Shown here piece after piece: positions 51,198 to 63,600 of a DNA stretch of 64,000 bases. Position numbers and translations under genes: made by a program. The DNA lies in assembly GCF_025698545.1 (NCBI RefSeq), contig NC_068569.1, forward strand, positions 12,958,001-13,022,000, in the 5' to 3' direction. The number at the start of each line of letters is the position of its first letter. Positions within the stretch are counted from its first letter, which is position 1. Source of the DNA: Gossypium raimondii. Taxonomy: Eukaryota; Streptophyta; Magnoliopsida; Malvales; Malvaceae. The notes below the pieces were generated by a model. That model saw only the letters and a list, made by a program, of their open reading frames with translations. It ran no database searches and was not told the origin of the DNA.

Positions 51198-54165
51198 TGT
51201 AATGACCCGATAGTCACGAGTGTCGAAAAGTGCATTTTCAGGTCTCTGTTCCTCTAAATCAGACTCATAAATATTTATTATAAATATTTACGAAGCTAGT
51301 TGTGTAGTTAATTAAGTTTCGGTTAAGTTAATTTACTTGAATTAAAAGTAATTAGGTATAAGGACTAAATTGAATAAAGGGTGAAAGTTGAAGTATAGAT
51401 TAAAGAATAATTAAAGGGACTAAAAAGGTAATTTTACCATTATTTCTTTAGTGGGACGACATTAGGTAAATTTATGTGTAAATTTATTATATATATAAGT
51501 ATTAAGTAAATATATATTATATAATAATAAAACAAATAAGTAAAAGAAATAGAAATAGAAAGCCAAAACAAAATTTGAAAGAAAAATAAAGAAAAAGAGA
51601 CAGAAAAAAAAGAAGGAGACGCACGACCTAAGGGCAATTCAAAGTTCAATTGGTTAGTCAATTTAGTCCCTTTTTCTTATAATTTGCATATTTTTGGAAT
51701 CCCACTATCTAGGGTTACCCGACCGATGTCGAAATTTTAACAATTATTAAGTTTTTAAGTGTTGTTAATGTTGAATAATTTTAGTATTAGGGATTAAATT
51801 GATAGTTTTTAAACTAGAAATGAAAAAGGATTAAATTGTAAATTTTGAGTATTAGAGACTAAATTATGAAAAATTTAAAATTTAGGGTTTAAGTGAAAAT
51901 GGGGGTTAAATTTAGTTTAAAGTGGAATTTGTATGAAAATATAGAATTAAATGTGAAGAATAAAAATTAGTCTTGGTTTAGGGACTAAATTGGAATTTAG
52001 GCAAATATTGAGTAAAAATTGAAATATTCAATATTCAATATGAAATTGAAATTTTATTGTGTTGATGAATTTTAATTGCTTTAATTCCGTAGCTAACATT
52101 GTATCGAAGTCCTCGACTAAAAAGGGGAAGGATAAAATCGACGTCGAATAGCTCGGAATTCACGGTTTGTATTTCTATAATCCAAACTTAGTTGTTAATT
52201 GTTATAATTCAATTTAATGCACATGGTAAGTGTTGAGGAGAGTAATTGACATTTTGATAATTAATTGAAATGGATTAAATTGGTAGATACATATTAAATG
52301 TATTGATTATTGAATTGAAATGAATATATGTGTTAATGTGAAAGTTGGATATTGATTATTATAGATTGAATTTAATTTATGTGTATATATGTGATTATAT
52401 GGAAAATTAGTATTAAATATTGGTTGTATTTGGAAAGTGAATTGGAACCCTATTAACTGTATCGGGTTGAGTCGGATATAGATGGTATGCCATAGGATAC
52501 GAAGAGTACAGGGATTTCTTCGACTTCGAGTCGATGAGGCACTATGTGCCAATTTACTTCGTTTTAATCGATGAGACGTTGGGTGTCAAATTTATATATC
52601 GTTGGGCGCAATTACTACTTCAGATTTATGCGATTAGGCACTGGGTGTCAAACTGGTGTGTTGGTTGAATCCGTGTATCCATCCGAGTCTGAGTCGTGTT
52701 AATAGAGGAAAATAAATAATAATGTTCTATAATTGATATTGAAATGGCATTGTATGAGAAATGGAAGTGATATAGTGAATTGAAAACAGAAAGTGAAATA
52801 TGTTGTAATTACATGGATTATATGAGTTATATACTTATGAATTGAATATGAAATGGATAATGCCATTGTTTAAATGAAATGTGAATCAAATTGTGGAAAG
52901 CTATTTTATATAGCAAGTATGAGAATTGGGATATTTGTGAAACAAATGAAATATGATAGCAAGTATAAGTTGAGTATAGTATGAAATGATACGCTATTAT
53001 GTATGAATTTAAAAAATTGGCATATGGTAGTTGTGATTTATAAATATTAATATGTGTCTATATTTCAATTATACATTTATAATCTTTTGTCTTTAAATAT
53101 TCGGATTATAGAAATACCACTGAGTTTTACTCAGCGTACGGTTTTGTTTTTCTGTGTGCAGGTTAGGTACTTAACTTTTGATCGTCGATTCAACATTCAA
53201 CAACGATCCCGAACTCAAATATGGTGATGTTTATCTTTTGTGTCGGCATGTACCTAGAATGTTTAAGTAATAATTATTTTGTGGATGGATTGTAAATAAT
53301 GTTATAAGTGTAATGTTAGTTTGGTATATACATATAAATATGTGTTTGTGTTTGAAGCCATATTATGGCATGGTAAATTGAACTAAAATCTAGATAGGTA
53401 CATATGAATTTAAGTTGATGTTTAAGTGCTCATGAACTAGGCAAAATAAATTGAATTTGGTATGTTTATAATTTGGATTTGAATGATGCTTTGATGATAT
53501 GAATTGGGGATATAAATGTGGTACCAATGAGAGTACATTGGTTAGGCACCTAGGATGATTGTTTTGACATGATTTGATTGTGTTTTGAACTGGTTAAACG
53601 AATGGTTTTTGAGTTGTTTAATGTCCAAGCTTGCAGGGAATGGTAAATTATTGTTTAAGGCACCTTTTAGGTCCACATGGCCAGGCACATGGGTGTATGA
53701 CTTGGCTGTGTGAGACACATGGCTAATACACGGGTGTGTGAGGCCATTTCAAAGGGTACACGGCCTGAGACACGGGCGTGTGGCTTGGCCATGTAACCCA
53801 AGTCAGAGAGTTACACGAGCACAGACACGGGCTGGGACACGGCCGTTTGTCTCTACTTTGAATGCCCATACTAACCAGATATACGGGTGTGTGACTTGGC
53901 CGTGTGAGTCACACGACCGTGTGAACCCTGCAGCTAAGTTTTTTTTAACTTTTTCTAAAATTTTTTTTAAATATTTCCGATTTAGTCTCAAATCGTTTCT
54001 AAAGTGCTTTCAAACCCTCAAAGACTTAACATGAGATTCTATACATGTTAATGATGAATCATTTTATGATTTTTTTAAATGTTTGAAATAAATGATTAGA
54101 TTATAATTACTCGGTAATGTCCTGAAACCCTATTCTGATGACGGATAAGGGTTAAGGGTGTTACA
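51198..54165 (+). mobile_element. Solo LTR of a second gypsy family, nested
   Basis: Fossil LTR of about 2.97 kb from TGTAATGACCCGATAGTCAC to GGGTGTTACA, flanked by GATTG and GATTA (target duplication with one difference). It splits the gag and protease regions of the older element. The right third (about 53660-53930) repeats CACGGGCGTGT / CACGGCCGTGT words typical of cotton LTRs. There is no internal coding region, so this is what remains after recombination between two LTRs. A relative in opposite orientation lies at 29212-30704. Confidence 0.8.
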
Positions 54166-55252
54166 GATTACAAACATAATGAGTTGATGTTGTGGACATT
54201 GTCATCCCAGGCTGAATGGGGAGTGCTCTTGTTGATACGAGGGCATATGATTTGTTTATATATGAGAAATTTGAGGGTAAACTTGGTCTCTCAATTAGCA
54301 AATCGACTAAGAAAATCAGTACTATAAATTTCAAAAAGGTCCCAGCTGTGGGAGTAGCACAAGATGTTGTGCTATAGATCAATTAGTGGAAAGGAAAGAA
54401 AGACTTCGAGGTAATTTATTTAGATGGTTATGACTTTGTTCTTGGCTTAAATTTCCTTGACAAGATTAATGCTTTGTTGGTTTCTTTTTCTGATTGCATA
54501 TGTATCTTGGACACTTGCCAACGACAATTCGTTGTGTCGGTGAGTCGTGTTAAGATAGGTGGAACCGAGGTATTATCAGCAATCCAATTAGCCGATGATG
54601 TTCATTGTGTTAAGAACATTGACTTGGTAGATTGAAGTGTTAATGAGACCCCCTTGGGAATGCTAGAGATGTGACAAACTGATGTGAAGCCTGTTGAGTT
54701 ATCAGTGGGGCTACCATCTATAAGAGAGGTGAGTTGTGCATCAAACTTTTGTGGGAAAAGTAGTGATGCAAACTAGGCAGTTAAACATAGTAAATGTTAT
54801 GAGTAAGGTACATCTTAAACACTTTCCTGCGTTTTTCATTATAACTTGCCATTGGCTTAGCAAAGACATAGGGACTCTTTTAGAGTTTTGAAATGGGTAA
54901 GCTGTAGGGTTTATAAATTGGAGTTAGTGACAATATTCAAAGTTAACTTAGTGTTCAATGTGGGCATGTCTAAGCCTATTTGTGATGATCAAGGGGATCC
55001 CAATTGAGGCAAGTCACAATGGGGGCAAGTAAGAGTGGTGGGCTTTTGCAAACGAGATGTACAAATGATAGAAACAGTTTGAGTTAGATGACGACAAAGA
55101 CCTAAGTTGAGACAAATGTTTCGAAGGGCGAAACTACCTAACAAAAAGAATGTTTGGGAACTAGCCTAGACGTCGTGACAGTTCTGAGACGAGTTAGACC
55201 AATGTCATTCTGAGGACACGATGAGGGCATCGCGAGAATGGGTGAGGGAGAA

Positions 55253-55780
55253 TGTCACGGGGTCGTGAGTTGAAGCCTGTGACGAATGTACATAGAACGT
55301 CCGTTGGTGATTAATTGATTAAATAGAGCTCATTTGATCCACTTGAATTGATCCAATTTGTGGAACATATGAAGAAACTCATCTATTTAAAGCCTTGGTG
55401 GCCCGGTAGAACACTCCAGTAAGAGTGGAGTTACCATGATGAATATTGTAAATCCTAGGGGATAATATTGTATAGAGTTTAAATATCTTAGTACTGTCAT
55501 ATTGTAGATAAACTTCGATCTCGACTGTCAATGTAATTTAAACTGTACCATTGGAATTGGGGGAGCTCAACTATGAATAGAGGTATTTGCCCTCATTTGT
55601 AATCACACAGTTGTAATTGTTCAAAGTAATAGAAACACTTCAAGAGCATTTACTCAATCATTTTGGTGTGCTTGGTTTTCTTATGGTTTTTCTGTTCGTT
55701 TTTTGCTTATTCGCTTGAAAGTTTGCTTTTTATTTTATTTTTATGATTCAGATAATTTTCTTTATAAATACTCGCTTTCA
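55253..55780 (+). repeat. 3' LTR of the gypsy element
   Basis: Partner of 49355-49853. It is preceded by the purine-rich GGGTGAGGGAGAA, as expected for a polypurine tract. Confidence 0.8.
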
Positions 55781-57179
55781 GACTTGAATAAATTTAAAGC
55801 TAGCATATTGCGAAATTGAAATTTTAACACGTGACATTCTTATGCTCCTCATGCTGTGAGAGATTTTTTAGCTAGTGATGCTAATTTCGCAAACCGTGTT
55901 TCGTGGACTTCTGCTACTTGCAGATTAGAGCGGGAAAGGCCATTTTATTTTCTAAGAAAATACTTATATTAAAAAAGATATTTTATTATTAAAAATAATT
56001 AACAATTAGTATTCCAATAATTTTAACAACGATATATCTTATTTATATATATAAAATTAAAAATAAAAATTTATAAGTATACACTCATGAATAAAAAGAA
56101 TACAAACCCACAAATTGGTTAATAAACAAATACAAGTCAACGATATTATGCGATTAAATCTATCAAATTATACAATCACATAACAATATTAAACCAAAAA
56201 CTTATTAAACCGTGCATTTGAACTTTATAAATTTAGAATTTTAGAATCAATTAGCACCTCTCGTATGTATATATTATTTTGTGTATTAAATAACATTTAC
56301 AACCCCATGCGAATGTTTAACATCACCCATCAACGACATTATAAATTATTAAGTAAACATACGTATATTATTTGAGGTTTACGCATGTACTTATGTTTAC
56401 AACTTGAGAATTTAATAATGGATTAAATCAACATAATGTCAAAATGAAATGCATTTTCTAATAAGTATTCGACGTCACCATAAGCCAAAAGTCATTTTCA
56501 TCTTATATCAATAACACAAGGCATAGCATTGACATATATACTGATATATAAATAAATTAATCTAATCGCATAAAATGAATAAACAAAAGCAAAATGATGT
56601 ACCAATAGTCCAAAAATTTGGGCCGTATTCCTTGTTGAAACTGGGCTTCACTAGTGGTTGGGCTTCTCCTCACCAGGTCAGGTCGGGCCTGGTCTGCTCC
56701 TGTTGAGCTCCACGCGGATTGTTCAAAGAAAGTGTTATTCTCTCTCACCTGCCATTTTGTTCACAGCAGATCATCTTTTTGAATAAAAGAATCCTTTCTT
56801 TTTTCTTTGTTGAAACTTTCATCGCTCTTTCTTTAAGTCAAAATACATCCTTTCTCGGTTCTATTTCTTTGCTTCATTTCCATTATCCTTTCAGCGAGTT
56901 TAGAGATGGAGAATGGGGGACTTCGGTGAGGGTATTGTTCGATGTAGGATGTTAGAGGACGATGGAAGGTTGATCCTAGTCAAAAGTCAGGTAGCGAGTG
57001 TGTGACGGAGAGGGTTACGGGTGATAGAAGGAAACTGAAGGGTTGGTTTGGATCAAGGGTATGTTAAAATGGAGGGCAGGCTTGCTTGTGGCTTAGCTGA
57101 AAGTGTTGGGAGGATGGTGCAATTAATGGCGGCTTCAAGCAAAGATGGAAGGTGTCGTATGGATTCAAAGGTGAAGGGA
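55781..57179. other. Spacer between element remnants
   Basis: AT-rich to about 56,550, then a GC-richer stretch (56,600-57,180) with several short open frames and GGTCAGGTCGGGCCTGGTCT-like phrases. This could belong to the neighbouring copia remnant or another repeat. I do not recognise a gene. Confidence 0.4.
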
Positions 57180-57880
57180 GGCTTTGGTTAGTGATAGAAA
57201 ACACAACTCAAACAAGAATTACAAGATAAACACGTTGTTTATAAGCAGCTTATTTACTTACAACAAAAGCTGTTGAAAAATAGCTGTTTTATGGTAAGCA
57301 ATTGCAGGAATAGTTTAAATTGTTGCATGGACCCTTGGATGTTGCATTTCCAAGAATTTCAACAAAGTCAACTAGCTCAAGAGGGAGAATAGACACCCAA
57401 CTTCGACCGTAACCGAAAGAGGCAGCTGAAAATGGTTTGGTAAGAATGTGATTCACCTGAACAGATCCATCCTGATCAGACTTCTGGTGGGTGTCAGGGA
57501 TGAATTTGAGCTAGAGGGTAGGTGCACATGTTGGCCAAATTGAAAACATAATTTATTAAATTGCATACGCTGAGAAATATAAAATTTGTCATTGCTATTA
57601 AGACACTTATAGTCATGATAAGAAGAACTGTACCCAAGAAATGTGCAATGCTATGACCGAAAGGTAAATTTGTGTTGATTAAAGGTATGTGTCAGAAGAA
57701 AACATTGGCGCCGCAAAGACAGGGAAAATTATAGTTTGGCTTGCTGTCAAAGAGCTTATCATAGGGGGAATTTCCATCAAGAATCTTCATGGCAACCTAT
57801 TAATGAGGTATGTAGCAGAACAAAAGGCATGTAAAATTTAGTGGGATGGAAGCTTGGGCTAAAAGAGTAAGACTAAGTTC
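57180..57880 (-). mobile_element. Ty1/copia remnant
   Basis: Fossil scrap on the minus strand. The part near 57,540-57,880 resembles the C-terminal integrase region of copia polyproteins (pattern A-F-CSA-YLINRLP, then a block resembling FLGYS). The part near 57,390-57,470 resembles the end of copia RNase H (pattern V-HILTKPFSA). AT-rich sequence to 57,180 may be the start of the 3' LTR. The reverse transcriptase between them is missing. It is heavily broken and clearly old. No 5' LTR is seen. Confidence 0.6.
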
Positions 57881-58119
57881 CATATATAATATACCTGTGA
57901 TTATACTTTAGTACTTAATAAGAAGACAATGAACCGTAAAATAAGTAAAGAAAATACCAAAATAAAAGAGAGAACAGAAACCGAAACTCTCCACCCTAAT
58001 TGGATTGCAATTCTTTCAGCTTACCCCCTAGTTGCCATTTGGCTGGCTTATGAAAAGTAATCATACCTGCTATAGGCTTTATTCATAATGAGCTCCTTCA
58101 AGGTTCCTAATGTTTTTTT
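57881..58119. other. Short unassigned stretch
   Basis: Nothing recognisable between the copia and LINE scraps. Confidence 0.4.
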
Positions 58120-58860
58120 TTCCCTTTACTTTTCTTTTTGATGAGCTGGATCAATTCTGAAAATAATATGATGTTATCATTTGTCTCCCACCCGTGAAAG
58201 CATTTTGGAAATGAAAGATAATTGCACTTAAAACTGGTTTCAATTGACGAACCAAGATATTTGCATTTTGCTTGAATGGAGGAAATTTAGGCAAGCATCT
58301 GTCACCAACGGTTCAACAATATCCCAATTGTGCTGAAAAAAATACGACTGATTTGTTACCCGATCCTGGAATTTTCAACGGACCTATTTTAAACATAGCA
58401 TCATTGACTTCCTCCTTAGAAAGGGATTGGGAGAAGAGGTGCCTCATCTCGTTAGGGACTTTTGGTACATTTAGTTCACGAATTTTTTTTTCCAAATTAT
58501 TTGTATCAACTATTTTAGGACCATTGCAAATTCTTTGAAAATAATTGATGAAACAATTTGATACGTCTTTTTGTTCTTTTAAAATTTTATCCTCTTCATT
58601 TTTAGTCACAGAATGTATATTTCTAATCATTCTTTTATTGACGACAAGGTGAAAAATATCTAATATTTTTCTCGCATTTGATGATTCGGTTTGCGCTTAA
58701 CATCTATTCAAGTTCAAGGACATCCTCACGTTTCAACCTTAAAACTTCCCCATACCTTAGTGAATTCTCATCCTAGAGGTTCTCTTGTGCTGCTTCCAAT
58801 TGTTTTTATTTTTATTTTGAGAGAGAATATTTCCAATTTCTTTGAATAACCATTGTTTTC
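58120..58860 (-). mobile_element. L1-type LINE fragment (linker and start of reverse transcriptase)
   Basis: The minus-strand frame 58630-58313 reads IHSVTKNEEDKILKEQKDVS, then FINYFQRICNG and SLSKEEVNDAMFKIGPLKIPG. This is the well-known stretch before the reverse transcriptase of plant L1 elements (pattern ...NYF..L...LT..E...A.F.....K.PG.D). Weaker matches continue on both sides: a KREDVLELE-type piece near 58,740 and a WDIVEPLVTDACLNFLHSSK and FQNAFTGGRQ-type piece between 58,320 and 58,140. Endonuclease, most of the reverse transcriptase and a poly(A) tail are missing; frame and internal deletions are evident. It is a dead 5'- and 3'-truncated copy. Confidence 0.75.
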
Positions 58861-60614
58861 TCACGAGAATATTTTCTATGGCATAATCTTTATTTTAAAA
58901 ATTTATGGTATAAATATTTAAATCATATAATTAAAGCTAAATTCATTTTGTTATTTATTTAATATTTAGCATACTTTTCAATTTAATCGCTTGATCCAAG
59001 TTCAACCAATCAAATTCTTTAAACTCATTAGAATTTGGTCCACCCACACAATGTAGACCGAGTATTATTTTATTGCAAGTTTTAACGTTGAATGTTTAGT
59101 TTATTAAACAACTACAGAGGATAATAAATATTCTTTTTCTCAAACCTAGGTTATTCACGGGGGTCTCAACATCCCGCGAAAGCTATAATAAATATTACTA
59201 AAATTTAGAAAATTATATGTCTAAAATATAAATACATCAAATTAAGAGTATTAAATAAATAAAATTATATATTGCGATGTTGTATATTAATGATTTTGAT
59301 TTAGTTTAATGCATAATTTGATATTCGAGTTTGATACTTCTTTTTACCAAAAATAAAAATATGTCAAATTTAAGTATCAAATGACACATCAATTTTTATT
59401 TTTAATATTTTATATAAAATTTTAAAGGATAAATATCAAAATTATATATGATATTTGACGAATGCGTAATGTCATATGTGAATTTTGATTTGTATAATTT
59501 TATACATCGACACCATTTTACGTTGACATAATATAGAAACAAATAATTATATTATTTTAATATAAAATAAATAAATTTATTTATTTAAACATGTACAATT
59601 AAATCAAAATTAAAATTTCATGTGTATATATAAATCACAATTCAAATTTCATAATTGTACTAAATTAAAATTCATATATCAAAATATAAAATTTATCCTA
59701 ATTTTAAATAAACAAAATTTGTTGTTATAGGTATTAATTTATTTATTTTTGCTACAGCTCCATGGTTTGAAGTCATAAGCCTCTTTGATAGTCAATCTCA
59801 GCTCAGCCCACCACTGATAGGTATTGCCGACGCGTTTCTTACATCATAGCATCATTGATCATCGACAGGGCCATTGTGTTTGAAAATTCTGCAGGGAAGA
59901 AGACGAACGATGAATCCAACGCAAGCGAGAGCGGCTGAATAATTTAAAGCTCGGAGTCTAAAGAGCTTAAATAATTAGCGGTAGGTTTGATTCTTTTCAT
60001 CAAGTCTTTATAATTTATAAAAAGTTAAAAGTCATTGCTACTTTCTCTGTGTTGCTTTCTTGTTTTGAATGTTTCTTTGAAAACGACATTTATATCATAG
60101 GAGATTGGATGTTACATTTTTTTCCCAATGACTTCGACTTTTTTTTGCTTTGTTTTTAAGTAAGAAGCAATGGACTTGCATGTTTCAATATATCATACAA
60201 ATTCAATTGGCGGGCTCCAGCTATTTTGTAACAAAACAAACCATCCTGTGGTACTAAGCTTTTTCTTGATCTCATCTATTCAAGTCCTAGCTAAACAACA
60301 TTGACTTTGGCATCGTTTACCTCTGTTGCATGTAGCAATAAAGGGACATGAAAGGCCAAGATTTTTATTCTAATCCCACTGGGACTATTTGCAACTTTTT
60401 TAGATCCATTCAAAGTAGTTCATATCTTACCTTTTCTTCTTTTTACCATATAGATTATGTTCTCATTTGAATATAAGGAAGTTGCTTCATGAATTGCGAA
60501 TTGGTTGATGTCAAATGGATGTTGTTCTATGTTATGCAAATTTAGAAACAGAAACCAAATAATTTCCTGGTCTTTTACTCTTGAACTCTCTGAAGCCTTT
60601 GGTTGATCTCGCAA
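58861..60614. other. Upstream region of the receptor kinase gene
   Basis: AT-rich, with a dispersed repeat at about 59260-59760. From about 59,880 it turns more GC-rich (GCAAGCGAGAGCGGCTGAAT), which may be a leader exon, followed by about 600 T-rich bases that could be a 5' UTR intron before the ATG at 60615. The frame at 60420-60614 on the other strand is not gene-like. Confidence 0.4.
59260..59760. repeat. Dispersed AT-rich repeat, copy 2
   Basis: It resembles 11990-12330 in the same orientation (CAATTAAATCAAAATTAAAA, then CACAATTCAAATTTCAT). No coding frame. Confidence 0.45.
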
Positions 60615-63600
60615 ATGGGTTCAGCCGTTTGGTTATTTTTGGTAGTGGTTCTTTTTCATATCTATATCGTTGCAGCTGAAACAGACCCTGATGATAGTAA
60701 GTTTGCCTCTAATCACTACTTATTTTGTTTTCTTATAGCGTAGTTTCTGTTGGTTCTTTTGGTTTGATTTGGAAATATGTGATTGATTATCTATACATGC
60801 TAACCAAGTTTCTTAACTAGCAAAGATGATATTTTCGTGAAGATTAGTGGTTAAGTCGAGCAGATGAGGATATAGGATCACTTATGTTCGCCTAAATGCC
60901 AATATTATTCTTCCTTTGCTTGCAAATAGACTCAGAACTGAATCAAGGAAGTTAGTCAAACCTTTTGGGATGGTGAGGGGTTTTTCTAATTTTATGAGAA
61001 TGGTTTTGACTCTAAATGTTTGAAGCCTTGCAGTTTTTTGGTCTGGGCTCTGGGGTCTACCCGTTGAAGAATCCACTATCATAAGATGTCTATGTCTGAT
61101 TTAAATTAACAAATCTATTTGTATTCCTCCAATTTCATGGAAATATATGTCAAATGATTTGGAATTGCTACCTCAGAATTGAGCTTTGGTTCTGATCAAA
61201 GGGGAACTGTTTGTGCAGATAGTTCGCTAAGAGCTGTCATGAGTGAGTGGAAAAATGTACCATCTAATTGGGGGAGAGGGGATCCTTGTGATGATAAATG
61301 GGTTGGAATTGGGTGCACTGGTTCACGTGTGACCTCACTGTAAGTCGTTGGTGCTTCCACTTTTAAAAATATTGTTTAGCTTGGGTCTTCCAGCTTTGTG
61401 ATCTTCCTAACATCTTTTCTGTTTCAGAAATCTGCCAAACATGAAATTGGAGGGACGGCTGGTAGGAGATATATTCTTCCTATCTGAGTTAAAAGAATTG
61501 TAGGTCCTTTTGCCTACTACCTGCTTCTTCTTTTGTTTTTGGATACAAGGGATGTGCTAATTCTTGTAGACCCACAAATAAAATTAAATTTTGTTTCTTT
61601 CATTTCTTTCAATGAATGCTATATCCATTTTTTTGTGAATTAGTTAGATGCAGTAGTGTTCACGGTTATGGTTAGTATAACATCTTTGATTTGGCTTCAT
61701 TTTTCAGGGATCTATCTTACAACAAAGGTCTCAGGGGAATTCTTCCACCAGCGGTTCAAAACTTAAAGAAGCTAGAAAACTTGTAAGGGGATCTATTTCC
61801 TGACAAAGCATCAACGGGAAGCAAATTTCTTTATGCATTTTTCTTAAAAGATCTTTTTTTTTTCTGTTTAACTTTTTTTCCTGAATGGCAGAATCTTGGT
61901 TGGTTGTGGTTTCTCCGGTCAGATTCCCGATACAATAGGATCTTTGCCGCAGCTGAGGATCCTGTAAGAATTTGATCTTCAATACTTATTCCTCTAAAGT
62001 GACTAACAATTTCATTTGGATTCTTTCCATGCATTATTAGTATTAAGTGAAGGACATAACCTTGGTAAAACTTCTATTTGAGGCTCCCTGATTGTTGGCT
62101 GTATAATGTTTTCTATTTATTATTCTTTTACATCTATTAATCAGATTACTTTCATGCTGGCCAATATTCCCTGCAGATCTCTAAATTCTAATGCCTTCTC
62201 TGGGAATATTCCACCATCCATTGGTAATTTATCAACTCTTAATTGGTTAGATATGGCTGACAACCAACTTGAAGGAGAAATTCCAGTCTCGAACGGATCC
62301 ACTACACCAGGGCTTGACTGGTTGATTCATACCAAGCACTTGTATGTCATTTTTCTTTGTATTTTATGTATGTTTAGATGGGTTTTTTTTTGCCAATATT
62401 CTATTTCTTCATATAGTAATGATGTTCTCCATTATCGACAGCCATTTCGGGTTGAATAAACTCTCTGGTCCAATTCCAAGAAAACTTTTCAGTTCAGATA
62501 TGACTCTGATACATGTGTAAGTTCTATTTGGTTTTCTATCAAGTAGTTTCAGCAACTAGAGAAAAAGGCACATTTTCAGGACAAATTTCTTCTATAAATG
62601 TTGATTTCTCTGTCAGCAGTCCATGCATAATAGGGTACTTCATATTTGACGCCATCCTTTCAAAGGAGAGAGGGACATAAATTTTTTCTCTCGTTTCTGC
62701 TCCTTCTGCATTCATTAACTGTGTACATTTGAAACAATTGATTTCTCATCTCTGTGCCAGGCTGTTTGAAAACAACATGCTCTCTGGGCCTCTTCCTTTG
62801 ACCCTTGGGCTTGTGAAAACTCTGGAGGTGGTGTGAGTATCTAGACCAAGTACTTGATTGACTTAATGTCAAGGTTTTAGATGGAAGATTATTTTGTACC
62901 GGGTTTTTGACAATTAATAAATTTATTGTGTTGGTACAGGCGCTTTGACAACAATTCACTAGAGGGGGATCTTCCATTGAATCTCAACAACCTTACAAGA
63001 GTTCAAGATCTGTAAGCTATGAGCATAAAAAGCTGATAGTTTTCTGCACTTGTTTATGGAGGTCAGAAGGGAACTATTATCCTCTCTTAATTGAGACCAT
63101 TTGGTGTTAATTTTCAGGTATTTGTCCAACAACAAGCTGACTGGGCCTCTGCCTAACCTTACTGGCATGAGCAGCTTGAACACGTTGTAAGTACAAATGC
63201 TTTAATGAGTATTTAGTCTTCTCAAACTGCACTTGTCGTCTTATTTTTGTTCCTTGCATATGTTTAGGTGTATCCGAGTGATATTTGGCTTATCAATTAT
63301 CATGGTCGTCTTGTTTAATAACAGTAGATATTTTTATTATCATTGCTAATCTTTGTTCTATTGCATAATGTGCAGATACTTGAGTAATAATAGTTTTGAT
63401 TCATCAGATGTTCCTTCATGGTTTCCGACCCTGCTGTCCTTAACAACATTGTATTTCCTCTCTCTCAGCCTCTTGTTCTTCATCTACTGACAAAGATGCA
63501 TGAAAGTTAACTGAAGATTGAAATCATATTAATTGTTTCAAGTGTAGAACAAAAATTCTTTTAAGCATTTCCACCATTTTCTCTTAAAATTATATTAGTC

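Larger units (their letters stand above)
49355..55780 (+). mobile_element. Old Ty3/gypsy-type element, internally deleted, with nested LTR
   Basis: Fossil element. The LTRs are 49355-49853 and 55253-55780, both starting TGTCA and ending TTTCA. They look 15-20 % different by eye, suggesting several to more than ten million years. A TATA box (TATAAATAGA, 49661) marks the LTR promoter. After the 5' LTR come a tRNA-Met-type primer site (about 49940-49955), a gag-like region (about 49957-51190) with a zinc-knuckle-like part, the nested solo LTR (51198-54165), a retropepsin-like region (about 54170-54660), and a purine-rich tract (55240-55252) next to the 3' LTR. Reverse transcriptase, RNase H and integrase are missing. 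It is broken many times over and shows no clear target duplication. Confidence 0.85.

Noticed and set aside
53738-54034. Protein-coding gene with RV/H-rich product
   Set aside because: It lies within the solo LTR and the frame arises from repeated CACGGGCGTGT-type words.
56557-56955. Gene candidate in a GC-richer patch
   Set aside because: Short frames on both strands, no family match, and location between element remnants.
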